Of a stretch of 64,000 nucleotides of DNA, positions 41,001 through 52,667 are shown one piece after another (the first letter of the stretch is position 1; every line of letters begins with the position of its first letter). The position numbers and the translations under genes were made by a program. The stretch covers positions 121,948,453 through 122,012,452 of the forward strand of contig JAUPFV010000005.1 in the NCBI GenBank assembly GCA_036936605.1. Direction: 5' to 3'. The DNA comes from Limnanthes douglasii subsp. nivea. Its lineage: Eukaryota > Streptophyta > Magnoliopsida > Brassicales > Limnanthaceae. A model generated the notes under the pieces. It had not been told where the DNA came from. It worked only from the letters and a program-made list of their open reading frames with translations, and did not search any database.

Positions 41001-41975
41001 ATCATCCTTGGCCTGCTTTAATTTATTAATATCCTGAGAAGAGTTAGAAACTAGTACCTTAGCCTTCAAGTTGTTGATTTCCTCCTCCACTTTTTTTATA
41101 GCTTCAAAGATATTACCAAAGACCTGCCTGTTCCAGACCTTCAACCTTGCCTTTAAATGCTTTAGCTTGAACCAAAATTTAAACATAGCCTCTCCTTCGT
41201 AATCAATAGCACAACATTCCTCAACAAACTTAAGAAAATCCTTGTGCTTGCACCATATGTTCAAAAACTTGAAATTTGATACTCTTTTTTAAGTAACAGT
41301 AAATATAGTAATCAGACGAGGGGAATGGGTAGAGCAAGACTTAGGGAGATGTATTACATTAATATTATCAATATATTCGACCCATTTATTGTTCAATAAA
41401 GCTCTGTCTAATCTCCTCCATTGCTTCCCATTAGACCAAGAATATTTATTCCCCGAAAACCCAGCATCAATGAGGTTGCAGTCCAAAATAAAGTTGTTAA
41501 ACGCTTCCATACTCCCAGAGAAGTTAGTAGTGCAGTGAAGTTGTTCACTAGGAACAAAAATTGTGTTGAAGTCTCCCCGTCAAAATCTATTCTATATCTT
41601 TTTCTTCAACCTCTCTCAATTTGTTCCAAAGCATTCTTCTTAAACTCCTTGAGCGTTTGGCATAGATTACAGTTACTAAGAAGTCTTTAGGGATAACAGT
41701 ATGTCTAACCAATAAGTGTGGAAATTGGTCATCATCAATAATAATATCCACCTTGTAGTCTTCATTCCACAATACCCAGAATTTGTTACTACAATTACCA
41801 ATATAGCCTTGAAACCCTAATTTCTTCGCAATGACCCTCAATTGAGAACCACAGACCATAGGTTCTTGGAGAGCAAGAAAGGAAACTTTTTTAGCCTTTT
41901 TAATCGATTTAATTATGGATTGAGTTTTCTTGTTTCCCACACCACGTACATTCCAACATAGAATTGTACTGGTCA
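38031..41975 (-). pseudogene. LINE-B ORF2: endonuclease, reverse transcriptase, zf-RVT, RNase H
   Basis: Minus-strand blocks in order: endonuclease start ILCWNVRGVGNKKT (about 41955) and 41940-41587; 41510-41289 (CNLIDAGFSGNKYSWSNGKQ, RRLDRALLNNKW); the region before RT at 41264-40842; 40706-40428 (AGPDGYNGKFFKTCWSIIRT; LCLIPKVDALKTWKDFRPIS); 40181-39240 with GLRQGDPVSP and the active site CFADDILVF; 38867-38502 (zf-RVT); 38255-38031 (RNase H end, LDVETDSRILAQMI, KQNVAADWIANLAL). All main domains are present, but several stops and frameshifts separate them. The FADD box and GLRQGDPVSP are intact. It is better preserved than LINE-A. Confidence 0.85.
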
Positions 41976-42454
41976 GTTAAACATTTTAGTAGATTTTGCA
42001 GTATGCTTATGCTGCAAACATTTAGGAGCAAGAATCCCCTTTGTGTTGAAATGTTTAACTTTCTTAATCTTCTTTAATTCCGCTTTCTTACCATTTCCAA
42101 TCTCCTTACTAACAGGTGAAGATAGAAGACTACCTGTACTTTGCTTTGTAGGAGAACTGCTGCTCATTAACGGGTCAACAGAAAAGCTTCCTTCAAGATA
42201 AGTAGATCCCATTTCTAACATGTGTAAAACACCAATAACTTCACTGCTTTCTAAGCCTTTAGCTTGATTCTGCCTTTGAGTACCTTCATTACAGTTACTC
42301 CAACAATTCTATTTTCAATGTTAGATTGATCATATTGCTTCGGGACCTGACTATTACCTCGACTTTTTTCCCTGCACAAATTTGATTGAATAGCCTCAAT
42401 GGATTCATGAATTGCAGGATCATTTATTGATTTCTCTGGTTCCATTACGATCAA
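41973..42454 (-). pseudogene. LINE-B ORF1, C-terminal remnant
   Basis: Frames 42454-42251 and 42221-41973 are Ser/Lys-rich without a zinc knuckle and end 30-odd bases before the ORF2 start, where the tail of ORF1 belongs. The DUF4283 and zf-CCHC_4 parts are missing, so LINE-B is probably truncated inside ORF1. Confidence 0.5.
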
Positions 42455-42527
42455 TATTACTAGCTGTGAATTTTGTATTTTCTGGTTTTAGATTTGTAAT
42501 CCATGTACTTTTCTATCTCTCACTGTG

Positions 42528-42840
42528 GTCAGCAATGTTAAGTGTAAGATATTTCGAATACGAGAGTTGATTATTCTGTAATTCTATAGAGAGAACGAAT
42601 GATTAAGTTTTAGTGAGAGAAGCAAAATACAAAATTTCAATCAAGATTCAAAAGTACGATCCCTTTATTCATAGTCCCTATTTAAATGAATGCTGGGAGA
42701 TTAACTGAAACTGTTATACAAGTGGATAAATTGTATTCTAGTCCCTTACATTTAAAATCAATATAAATACCCTCTGATACCTTTATAAAACTACTTATTA
42801 CAACTTTTCCCTAACTGTTCTCTTTGGATCATACCCATGG
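42528..42840 (-). repeat. Possible LTR remnant with primer-site-like junction
   Basis: Read on the minus strand this looks like an LTR: a TATA-like CATTTAAATAGGGAC (about 42678), then CTTGATTGAAAT, CT-rich leader sequence and the end ...TTACACTTAACA, followed by TTGCTGACCACAGTGAGAG. That recalls the TTGGCGACCATAGTGGGAG primer site of the element at 16272. No partner LTR is seen. Confidence 0.35.
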
Positions 42841-42849
42841 CGACCTCCA

Positions 42850-44802
42850 TAACTTATCTCTCCCTCTCTTACAAATCTAGCTCATATTTTTTCAGTAAGT
42901 GTGTTTGTTGCTGCTCCTTCTCGCTATGAGCCTTCCCCAATGATACCTTCCGGTTGGCCACCTCGAAGGTCAGCCTAGTTATTTTCTATGCCTGCTACTC
43001 AACTCTGTTGGCTTGTGCTATATTTTGTGCTAGTAATTTTGAACTTTGGGCTATCAAAGTATCATTTTTCTTCACTAAATCGTTATTTTTAGAAGACGAC
43101 AGAGTAGTATTGCTCATCACCTCCAAACTACACTTGCGAATCGCATCTCGTTCGTCTGCAATGCCCATGAGTTGTTTTTTTTAAATCTTCATTCTCTCTC
43201 ATAGACTTATCAAGACGTCGTTTCACCGACCCATATGTTGTCTTAAACCGGGCCAACTAAGTGGTTAACCCATGAACGGAGCCAAAAAATAGTGCGTTTG
43301 ATTTCCACTTTTTTAGTATGGAGCAATCCACCGGTGATATTCGTCGATAGGCCAAGGCAAGAAAATTGTGATGTATATGTTCAAGTCAAACACCAACTAT
43401 ACTTAATAAATAATTCAAAACTGATATTTACACATGCATCCATGCACATACCTCGATCGCCAACTCCAGATTCCGCTGTAAAATCTCATTCATCGGCATC
43501 ATATCATAAAAATCCAAGTCTGCACAGTAACGTAGGTGATCCATCATCAGCTGAGACGGTGGGCTCATTGCCAACTTCAAAGGAGTTACGTCTTTTGTTG
43601 TCTTCACCCATAAGTCAGCATTGTTGCTTTGACCCTTATGGGGCATATTATCGGGGAGAACTATGTTAACAAAATAGAAACCTGACCCGACACCATTCGG
43701 ACAAATCCTTCATGCATTGCGCCAATCCTTCAAGTAACACCTTTGTCTTTCCCTTCACCTCTTCACAGGTGCTCGGCCTATTAAGCCCTTCTTTTTTTTT
43801 CGCCTCCTCGACCATAATGACTTCATGCACTTTGCTTGTAGTCTTCACTTGAATTGGTATCGAGGGCCTTCCAGTTTCTCTCTCTCCCAAAATTCCATCC
43901 ACCTCGTTCTCATCTACTAGCACCATCTTCCATTGTTATGAAGGTACAACGCCCACAACAACCCTATTTCTCTTTAATGGAGGATATTCATCCTCTGTAT
44001 ACTCATCTTCCTCACGAGGGTGCACAACCCCCTCATTCACGGTATATTATACTACATCATCCTTCCTTCAATTTATATCCCCAAATTGTCGATTGTTCTC
44101 CTCCCAACTTCAAGGGCCAACAAACTATACTTAAAATAATTTAATAAGGACAACAAATGCGATGGTTGTAGTCCCCAGGTTGCGTTAGCCGCTGCTGCTA
44201 GCTTAATCAATGGATTAACTGCACCTTCTGACCGCCCCTCCTTACACCACTATTAATGATTGCCTTCATCTACACAATAGTGGTGCAAGGAGGGGACCTC
44301 GTGGGAAGATCTAGTTGAATTCCAGTCTCGGTCAATTGAAGATATAAGAACGGTGAGCGGTCCAACTTAGATACATATACAGCTGCTAAGAGGTCCGTAA
44401 AACATACAGGTATGTTCAATACTTTATAGCTCAACACTATGATCAATAATGTTCTCCAGCCATTAGCCGTCAACTGAGCACAAAAATTCCTACGAAACTA
44501 AAAAAATCTCGAATTAATAGAGGATGGGGAAGGCGAAGACCACAATCGAATATCGTCGTATAAAGGCACGTTTCGTCGTCCTAGGTGTGATAAGGTTGGT
44601 CCCCGAATACAAGAACCGTAATCATCACATCCTCAGGAATTCTGTATCTAACCCTAAATTCCAGCAACACTTCTTCCGTAAGATACTTGTACTTATATGA
44701 TATCTTAGACAAGTACTCCTCCATAAAAGAAGCACTCTCAAATTCTGAATCCTCGCCATTAACAACCTTTTCTTTTTTCTTCATATTTTTCTTTGGTTCC
44801 AT
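42850..44802 (-). pseudogene. PF04195-like antisense ORF of a second Tat-type element, degenerate
   Basis: Minus-strand blocks: 44802-44581 (FMEEYLSKISYKYKYLTEEV, EFRVRYRIPEDV), 44473-44270 (MTANGWRTLLIIVLSYKVLN, VYVSKLDRSPFLYLQ), 43926-43666, 43646-43428 and about 43184-42850 (SKLLAQNIAQANRVE, TRLTFEVANRKVSLGKAHSE, coiled coil). The N-terminal wording (YRIPEDV, then ANGWRTL...VSKL...FLYLQ) matches the PF04195 'putative gypsy type transposon' proteins, as at 7669-10599. Many stops. With the probable LTR at 45424 it would belong to a plus-oriented element whose pol has been lost. Confidence 0.5.
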
Positions 44803-45423
44803 TTTAGGACTGACTGCAATGATCCAACAACAGTCATGAGAGGAAATTTTTAATCCTAGCTATGATGGTTTATGAAGATTTACCGGCAATGCGCCCTCCC
44901 ACAAGAAAATTTTGAAAATACTACCCATACAAACCCTAGAAATATCCCTAAAATAATTAACTACATACGACAATATTAATGAAGGTAATAAAAAGAAAAA
45001 ACGTACCTTAACAATTGTTGAACTTTCAGGCGACAATGAATCACGAGTTTTCTCAACTTAGGAGCACGAATGAAGGTTGTTTCTCTCATACGCACTCACT
45101 CAAATAATTTAAAACGTGCTATGGTAGAATGACTCTTCCACTTGAAATGATTGTACCACATGCGTGATGGGACTTTACTCATCATTACTTAGTTAATTAA
45201 TGCTAACACACTTTACGAAAGTCGAAGTACCATGATCTGTTAGATGTCTTTGTGTCATAAGAACTAGATTGCAAACAACACGTGTACAACCATCGTCGTT
45301 ACCTTATGAACCTCTCTCCATGTCATCACAACACGAATGTTGGAATTCACATCTTATCGACCATTGGAGACTACTCTATTTAATACCTTGTAACTAAAAT
45401 ACTCAAAGGACTAGAAGGAGCCC
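44803..45423. other. AT-rich spacer before a probable LTR
   Basis: No coding feature recognised. The last bases, AAAGGACTAGAAGGAGCCC, are purine-rich and abut the LTR-like start TGATGAGG, so they may be a polypurine tract. Confidence 0.35.
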
Positions 45424-46150
45424 TGATGAGGTCGGTAATACCAACATCAAGATCATTGAGCAAGATGTGAAGAAAACAAGAAACTAAAGATAGAAGACCG
45501 ATTAACTCAAGGGGTATCGATTATATTTCAAAGAAATATACAAGTTACTAAACGGAACTATTATAGCAACCAATCAGAGGCTCCCACAATAACATCAGTG
45601 ATCGTCCAACAAGGAATAATCGGGCTGATGATGAACAAATATAGACAAAGAGAGCATGACTAAGGCTCATTCCATCATTAAAAGAACCGAGAAGGTCGTC
45701 TCTTAGTCCAAGCTTGATCAAATTAATATCGAGATGAGGTGATCGAAAAAACGTGCATAAGACGTTGTCAAGTATGAGCAAGACAATAAGCCTTTACCGA
45801 GCATAAACCTTTGTCGAGTAAAAGCCTTTACCGGGAAAATATAAATCGACGAGCCTGGTCAAGTGCGGTTATTATAATAAGAAGTTATGAAAAATGTCAT
45901 AATTGAGTTAAAGCTCATTAATTGGTCAACCCAAGAACACACTAAATACTAGAGTAATGGTCGTGATCTTAAGGAAATTATCGTCAATAATGGTCCACGT
46001 GCAAAAATGGTCAAATCACAACATAAATAACTGACTGTATCCCCTATGTTATAGTATAAATAGTGTTAAATATTATGTACAAATGATCTATCTTCTCGAA
46101 TGAATAAAAATCACTATTTTAACATACATTTGTTAGATTTTCTTTTAACA
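45424..46150 (+). repeat. Probable LTR of the second Tat-type element
   Basis: Begins TGATGAGGTCGG, like the TGATGAGTCCGG start of the LTRs at 6857 and 16273 in element sense. It contains TATAGTATAAATAGTG (about 46050) as a TATA region and may end ...TTTTAACA near 46150. No TSD and no second copy were found, so the ends are uncertain. Confidence 0.38.
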
Positions 46151-46243
46151 CTAATATAGTTTCTTATTTTGAAAATTATTTTTTAAAAAATATGTATAAA
46201 AAAACGGAACAACTCTCGTTATCATGTATAATATTGTTGTTCG

Positions 46244-46299
46244 TATGCTTTATTTATGTTGTTTAGTAGATTATGCTTTGTTTATGTTGTTTAGTAGAT
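46244..46299 (+). repeat. 28-bp tandem duplication
   Basis: A 28-bp unit starting TATGCTTTATTTATG is repeated twice with one mismatch (46244-46271 and 46272-46299). Confidence 0.9.
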
Positions 46300-47470
46300 T
46301 AATAAGTTGACGACATGTATATTATAGTTTCAAGTGTTGTTGATAATATTATGATTTCATGTTTTGTATCAATTTTGAAGATTTTTTTATTCTCGATCTC
46401 ATGTGGTCGGTTCTTTTCGTTTTTATTTATAGTTAATGGAAACTGTTACATATTTTTCATTTTTTTATAGTCAAAAGATAAAATACATTAGTAAAAAGCA
46501 AATAGTAATTTTTTATATTTTATTTATTGTACATAATTGATGTTTTGTTCAATTTATTTTAATTTTTTAAAATAATTATAATTTTATAAATTTCTTTGCT
46601 AATTAAAAGATAAAAAAAAGTTGATAAAAGGTGTAATTTGGTTCGTAACAAAAGTTTAAAGTTAAAAAAGAAAAAAGAAGTTACTTTTTAATAGATTGTT
46701 ACTTTTGTTATTCACATGGTAGATATACTTGAAATGTGTTGGTTTTCATGTTAAGCTTTTAGGTCGGATTTGGATTTTGGTAGGTTTCCTAGAAAAAAAA
46801 AGTTCTTACTATACTTATAAATTTAGAGTTTGATGTTTTTTTCTAGAAAAAGTAACAATATTATTTCATATATTGAATAGAACTGGATTTTGTTTCTAAA
46901 CTTCTACTTGACTAAACCATAACTAAAATTTATATATATCGATTTTTATAATCATAATTCTTTTTATCCATGTATATATATACTATGTATCTATTTATAT
47001 ATTACAAACTACAAGCATTTCATGAATAAAAGTATACTTGCGTAATTATTAATAATAAATTTATAGAGATTTTTGTATGTAAGACAACGAAATTCGTTAT
47101 ATATAATTTACTATTATCATAAGATACATAAGTTATATGTAATTTTATATTTTTATGGATCTGTGTATTTTTATTATTGTACTATAATTTGAAGAAATAA
47201 TCCATCATATTGTTCTACGTGAGTGACTTACGGGGACTGAAACACTAGATTCTATTATAGAGGTCATTCCTCTAAATGAATTTGGTGAATCAAATCATAA
47301 ACGTAAGTCACTCAAATATGATACCGATCATCATTGAAATAAAAAAACATTTTTTATGAGCTAACTTATCGAAAGGACAATTTGATTAGTCTAAGGACAA
47401 AGATAATTTTCTATGAGCTAACTTATCTAATAACCTATTATTCACTATTATGAATGTTAAATGAGAGACT
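46300..47470. other. AT-rich spacer
   Basis: Very AT-rich with poly-A/T runs; no gene recognised. 47,210-47,330 may be worn-out upstream coding of the CACTA relic. Confidence 0.4.
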
Positions 47471-48350
47471 AAGTACAATGAAAATCTAAGGAAGATGTGA
47501 AATTGATATGCTCACGAAGTTACTTGCAAATGGTAGATGATCTAAGGTTAAGAATGATCAAACTCAAAGCTAATTATGTACTTAACAAAGACCAACAAGA
47601 GCGAGTTCACACATGGCTTGAGATTTTGAAGCTGTCTGGCGGTTGTGTAAGCAATCTATCACATTGTACAAATATAGAGGGTTTTGCTGGACTCAAGGGC
47701 CATGATTATTACGTGCTTCTAGATAATTTTTTATTTGTTTTTATTTCGTCATTTTTTACGTAATCATATATTAGAGGCATAATTTTTATCATTTTTCGAG
47801 ACCTTTTTTCATCAACCCTTCGTGTGGAACACTTAATTGTGCTATGGAGATGAATTTAGGAAAACTAATATGTAAGTTGGAGAAAATATTTCCTCCACCG
47901 TTCATCGATGTAATGGAACATTTTCCAATTTATTTTCCATATGAAGGACTTAATGGTGTGTCTTGTCAATATTGGTGGATGTATTATTTTGAATCATAAC
48001 TTATTCATAGTAAAATTTTAAATTTTACAATAAGTCACCATTAGAGAGGATTTGTAATGTTTAAACTTGGTTAGGTATCTTAGAAAGATGAAACTCATGG
48101 TGTCATTGTTTTGTGCGATGTATTTGGTTGAAATTGTGCAAACTAATCTACAACAACCGTCAAAGAATGATAATGGAGAGGAAGTGGAGGTTAATGGTCG
48201 TTTATCCATATTTTGACATCGTGACAAACCAAAACGATGCAAGACGAAGCTTGAGTACATGTCTGAAAAATATTCAAATATGATGCACATATATGTGTTG
48301 AAAAATACCTCTGAACTTGTCAATATTATAAAGTGAGTTTTTAAACTCGT
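47471..48350 (+). pseudogene. CACTA (En/Spm) transposase relic, TNP2/DUF4218 region
   Basis: The plus-strand frame at 47497-47763 reads KLKANYVLNKDQQERVHTWL, KLSGGCVSNLSHCTN and GFAGLKGHDYYVLLDNFL. This matches the TNP2-type stretch with the '...SNISRCVN...GLKSHDCHVLM' motif. Further on, LGKLICKLEKIFPPPFIDVM, EHFPIYFPYEG and CQYWWMYYF (about 47855-47990) fit DUF4218. About 48190-48330 reads KCTKLEYMSEKYSNMMHIYV-like residual coding. Frames shift between blocks. The catalytic domain of the transposase, normally upstream, is not recognisable. Confidence 0.7.
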
Positions 48351-49539
48351 ATTCTTAATTCTACCGTAATATAGCGTGATGCATAACTCTATTATTTATA
48401 ACTATATTGTTTATTTTGCAGGTCTTATAATGCACAATTTCTTAAATTGAATTTTAGTATTACCTGCATCGGAGCTTGATACATATTTCATAAAGAGCAT
48501 TGGTCTTTGGCTAGAATAATATGTGTGTAACATAATCGTTTTCTTTTTATTCTTATTTATACTTTGGACATCTCATTTATAATTTTCAAGATTTTGGCCC
48601 GCAACCCATATTGCAAGATTTACAAATTTGAGTAATATTAAACAAATGGTATCATTTTCAACACCTATTATGGAAAAGGGTATAATACAAATATTAGTGG
48701 TGTCATGGTTGAAGGGGCATATAGTGATGATGCTGATTAGTTAGATTATTATAACCAAATAGTAGAAATTTATTAGGTGTTGTATGTTGGCGTAATGGAA
48801 TCGATTGTATTTCTTAAAATGTAATGGTTTAGTACTGAAAATAAAAACATGCTAGTTCATCATACAAATGGTTTAGTAGAAATTTATTAAAAATATCGAA
48901 TATCATAAGATGATCAATTTATCTTGGTTTCACATGATTAACAAGTATATCTTTTAGATTATATCTCAAAAGAAACATCTCATAAAGAATGAATAGTTGT
49001 ATGCAAGACAAATGTCATAAATAAAATAAATATTATGTATGTTTTTCCTACCGAAGATAAAAACACGAGTATTAGTTGTTGAAACGACATAGAATAAAGT
49101 TTTTTCAAAAATCTAAAATCCTCCCACCGGTGCCGCTACAACCAAATATGGGCCTAAATAATCATCACAATTTTCTTAATCCCGAGAATTTTAAGATTGT
49201 TTAAATGGAAGAGTAAAAAAGATCAAAGTCGGACTTATGATAAAAATATAGATGAGTTTATAAACGATGATGATAACAAAGATGAGCATGTTTCAGATTA
49301 TGAAGATGAAAGAGACTTTAACGAACAAAAATTGATATTGTTTGTTAATCACTAGTTTTGTTAAACTTAGTGTTTTATGGTGGTATTTGTTTGTTATTAC
49401 TTTTTTATTTTTTTTATTAGTATTGTTGTTGTTGTTAAACTTTTTGTTGAATTCTGTGGGTGATTGTTTTTAGAAATTAATGTTCGGCTGTGTTATCTGT
49501 AATTTTATTTTATTTTATTTTTCAGAAGTTTGATATTTT
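48351..49539. other. Spacer inside or after the CACTA relic
   Basis: AT-rich. A short acidic-like stretch at 49245-49340 (GATGATGATAACAAAGATG...) may be the end of a CACTA gene. No other feature recognised. Confidence 0.35.
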
Positions 49540-49790
49540 TCCTTGGATTTCCAACGAGCGACGAAAAAAATTATATTTTGCTACTTATTTGCCACAAATA
49601 TGCAACGAAGTCAAAAATAAAAACATAAAATTTCAGCCTAACACTGTCGGGGTTGTGTAACATGTAATTTTATTTGTTTCCAAATGTTTATAGTTTGCTA
49701 CAGATTTGCCACGGATTTTCAACGACGTCGATAAAAACATAAGATTTGGTGCTAACAATGTATTGAAAAAAAAAGTCAAAATCTCTCCAA
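49540..49790. repeat. CACTA-type subterminal repeat zone
   Basis: Reiterated words such as CAACGAGCGACGAAAAAA, TTTGCTACTTATTTGCCAC, TTTGCTACAGATTTGCCACG and CAACGACGTCG. This GCGACGAA/TTTGCCACGGAT wording is typical of subterminal regions of plant CACTA elements, which bind the transposase. It lies 1.2-1.4 kb after the DUF4218 relic. No CACTA terminus was found. Confidence 0.5.
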
Positions 49791-50114
49791 AAATTTAATT
49801 ACTACTTTCCTCCCATGTGACTTAAAATATTTCTATAAATACTAGAAAAATATTTTTTTAATTTTATAATCACACATATTTGGAACCCTGATCCTCTTTT
49901 TCTTCTATTCTGTTGATATTTATAACTTATTTTATTTTTCAAAAAACTAATTTCTACATGATTTTGATGATATTTAGGAATATGGTGATGATTCGATTGA
50001 GTACACATGATAAGTTTGTTTGATACTATAATATCTACATAAATTTAGAAGATATTCCTCTAATTTATTAATTTAAATTTCCCTTAGAACTTATTATTTG
50101 ATGGGTTTGTTTGG

Positions 50115-50417
50115 TGATAAGGTGAAACCTCAATCAAACACCAAATAAAGGGTTTTTTAAAGAGAGAACAAAGTTTAAAAAAATAACTGAGAGAAAGGTC
50201 TACTTCATCAATCGTCCTTTTACACCCAAAGTGTTTCCTATTTATATTAGTAATAAAAACTCTTTATCTATCTCTATTAACTCTATATACGTTACATACT
50301 TAACGTATTCAATGCATAATTATGTTTCTAGTAACTTACAAGATATTATGCATAATTAAATACATTTCTTATTCTTTATTATCATCCGGATATTATGTGT
50401 GAAATATAACCTTATCA
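50115..50417 (-). repeat. LTR-like repeat TGATAAGG...CCTTATCA, long copy
   Basis: 303 bp with inverted TGATAAGG/CCTTATCA ends. Its outer parts align with 56898-57066 (shared GGTGAAAC start; CGTTACATACTTAA, GCATAATTAAATACATT-like and TTTATTATCAT words; CCTTATCA end). The other copy lacks about 135 internal bases. No matching TSD was seen, so it may be part of a larger element rather than a solo LTR. Confidence 0.6.
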
Positions 50418-51419
50418 TGAGTCTCCATAGTCCTTGTGTTGGAGCGCAATAAAACTTAAAGTCTATTCAATTGATAATAATATATGAATGGTGTAATTTT
50501 TAAAATATTATTTTCTTCATTTATCCTTTTTTGTTGAGGCGTCGTTGATCATGCTAAAGTAATTATGCCCACCATGTAGGCTAAACTCTAAAAAGTCTTA
50601 AAGTTAGGTTATATTAATTTTCCTAGCCTAAATGTTATTAGAGACATTTTCAACTTGGTTCGTACTTAGTTGTTCCCGCCTCTTTAAAAAAACCTTTATC
50701 TTTCAAAACCTCATTTGAGGATAAAAGCTCTATTTTACGAAAAGGAAAAAAGTACAACTAACAATTAGTAGGCTGATATAATGTTACATCTTTGTTCGGC
50801 ATACTTTGATTCTTTGTTGGAGATGGATGAGTGGCCCTTAGTCTTTGTATAAGGATAAATTAAGGACTATATGTCGTTGTACTTATATTGTGTGAGTATG
50901 TTACGTCGTAGATTTAGTAAACCTTTTATTGGAGAATTTACTGAGTATCGTAGGTGACTGTGTATAGATTGTAAGCATGTAGGTAACATAGTGGTATTTG
51001 TTTTTCTTGTCATGGGGGTTGATATATACAGATGAGTAGAGGTAAATTTTGTGGTTCTTGTTAGTTATTTGGTCGACTTATGTTTGAATTTTTTGTGTTA
51101 TATATATATATTAATTTTTTCTTGAAACCGGAGGCTTAATGTGGCCCATCGTGTAGCCGGTAAGGGCATACTAATCAGCTTGCTCGCGGGAGAGACTGAT
51201 TCGGCCAATTGCATGGGCTATGAATACTTGGTATATTACCAGTTTGTTTATAATATCGATTCTAGGTATTGGGTGACCCCTTACATAGCCCCTTAGGGCG
51301 TCACCTATTAGCTCAGTCGTATACTAGACTTAATTCATCCGGGATGATTATGGCCATTGTGTAGCCCGTATGTGTGGTTTATGACCTAATTCACATTTTC
51401 AAGAGAAAGAAGAATATAT
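50418..51419. other. AT-rich spacer
   Basis: No gene recognised. 51,121-51,370 is GC-richer with words such as GGCCCATCGTGTAGCC, possibly old LTR sequence, without a partner. Confidence 0.3.
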
Positions 51420-51730
51420 AACAAACACATAAAAATGGAGATCATTTGGCTTATAATCTTTTCTATCATCGACATGAAGATCACTAGACCCATAGCCCTT
51501 TCTATCGTGAAGACGAAACTAATTTGGCATATAGTCTTTTTAATTATGGAGATGGAGATTGCTTGACTTATATCCATTTTGATTATGTAGATTGAAATTA
51601 GTTGGCTTATAGCCTTTTTTATCATGAAGATGAATATTAGTTGGCTTATATAGCATTTTCGAGCATGGAGATGAAAATTACTCGATTTATAGACTTTTCG
51701 AGCATGAAGATGGAGATTATATGGCGAGGA
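51420..51730. repeat. Minisatellite, 39-bp unit, about 7-8 copies
   Basis: The landmark TATAGCC/TATAATC recurs at 51452, 51491, 51530, 51569, 51608, 51649 and 51688, a strict 39-bp period apart from one 2-bp slip. The unit pattern is (G)ATGGAGAT...TTGGCTTATAGCCTTTT.ATCAT. Because 39 is a multiple of 3, both strands keep open frames through it (122 codons on the minus strand at 51754-51386, with 13-residue repeats such as KKAISQLISIYII). That reading is hydrophobic and looks accidental. Confidence 0.88.
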
Positions 51731-51739
51731 TTTGGTGTA

Positions 51740-52660
51740 TTTTATAAAGATCACATGTCGAGCGGCTTAACAGCTCTTTCGTAGGTTGAATTTTCTAAAT
51801 TTTGAGCTATAAACCGAAGCCATTGACGATGATTAAAAACTATTTTTGAAATATCAATTGACGAAGTCATATTATATATTCACGTTGATGGCAGAGAGTT
51901 GTTACGATTCTCTTGTGGAGGTCTTTCATTTGAAAGGTCTTTCACTTGAAATCGTTGTGTGTTTGAAGACTTGATTTGTTATGAATATTTTACTGGAGAC
52001 GAGTTATGTAATTGGAGACTATTGGAGACTAGCATTGAATTGGAGATTAACGTTGAACCAAAAATGATTTGTTCAGAGACTTTTGGGAATCCTTACCATC
52101 AATACTCATGATTTTTCTCAAAATTTAAATTGGAGTTGGAAAAGTAATAAACAATAAAGTAATTGCGTTATTTATTTATATTTTGAATATGAAAATATTT
52201 ATTCAAGGAATCTAAACACAAATATTTATATTTAATGGATATTTGACAATTATATAATTCATTGAACATGATAGTACATAAAATTAATATTATTTGGTAC
52301 ATATTTTGAAATTGTGGACGAAATATATATATATATATATATAATAAAATATAGGGTAGGGCTATATATACCCAATTCGAGTTTAAGTATACCCAAAATC
52401 CTCCTTTGACTTTAGTTTGATTTCTTTTTACCAAATTACCCTCGACAATAAAATTAATCACGAAACTGCCATTAAGTAAAAAACTACTAAGTGTATCCTA
52501 AGTATACCCAATTCACCAAATATCCTATTTCACTATTTATACCCAAACAAACATTATTCTTTAGTGAATTTATCATCCAAATAGTCTAGTTTTCTTAAAA
52601 TCTTTGAAACCAAGTTCAAACTTCAAAATAAAATCAAGAACATTCAACCAAAAACACAAA
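51740..52660. other. AT-rich spacer and leader of the FAR1-type relic
   Basis: Contains a (TA)n run near 52325. From about 52345 the words TATACCCAATTCGAGTTT and AGTATACCCAATTCACC repeat about 150 bp apart. The stretch 52,540-52,665 reads like a 5' leader before the ATG at 52668. Confidence 0.4.
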
Positions 52661-52667
52661 ATTGATC

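Noticed and set aside
51386..51754. 122-codon minus-strand ORF with 13-residue repeats as a gene
   Set aside because: The open frame follows from the 39-bp minisatellite (a multiple of 3). The composition is hydrophobic and there is no leader, so it is listed as a repeat.
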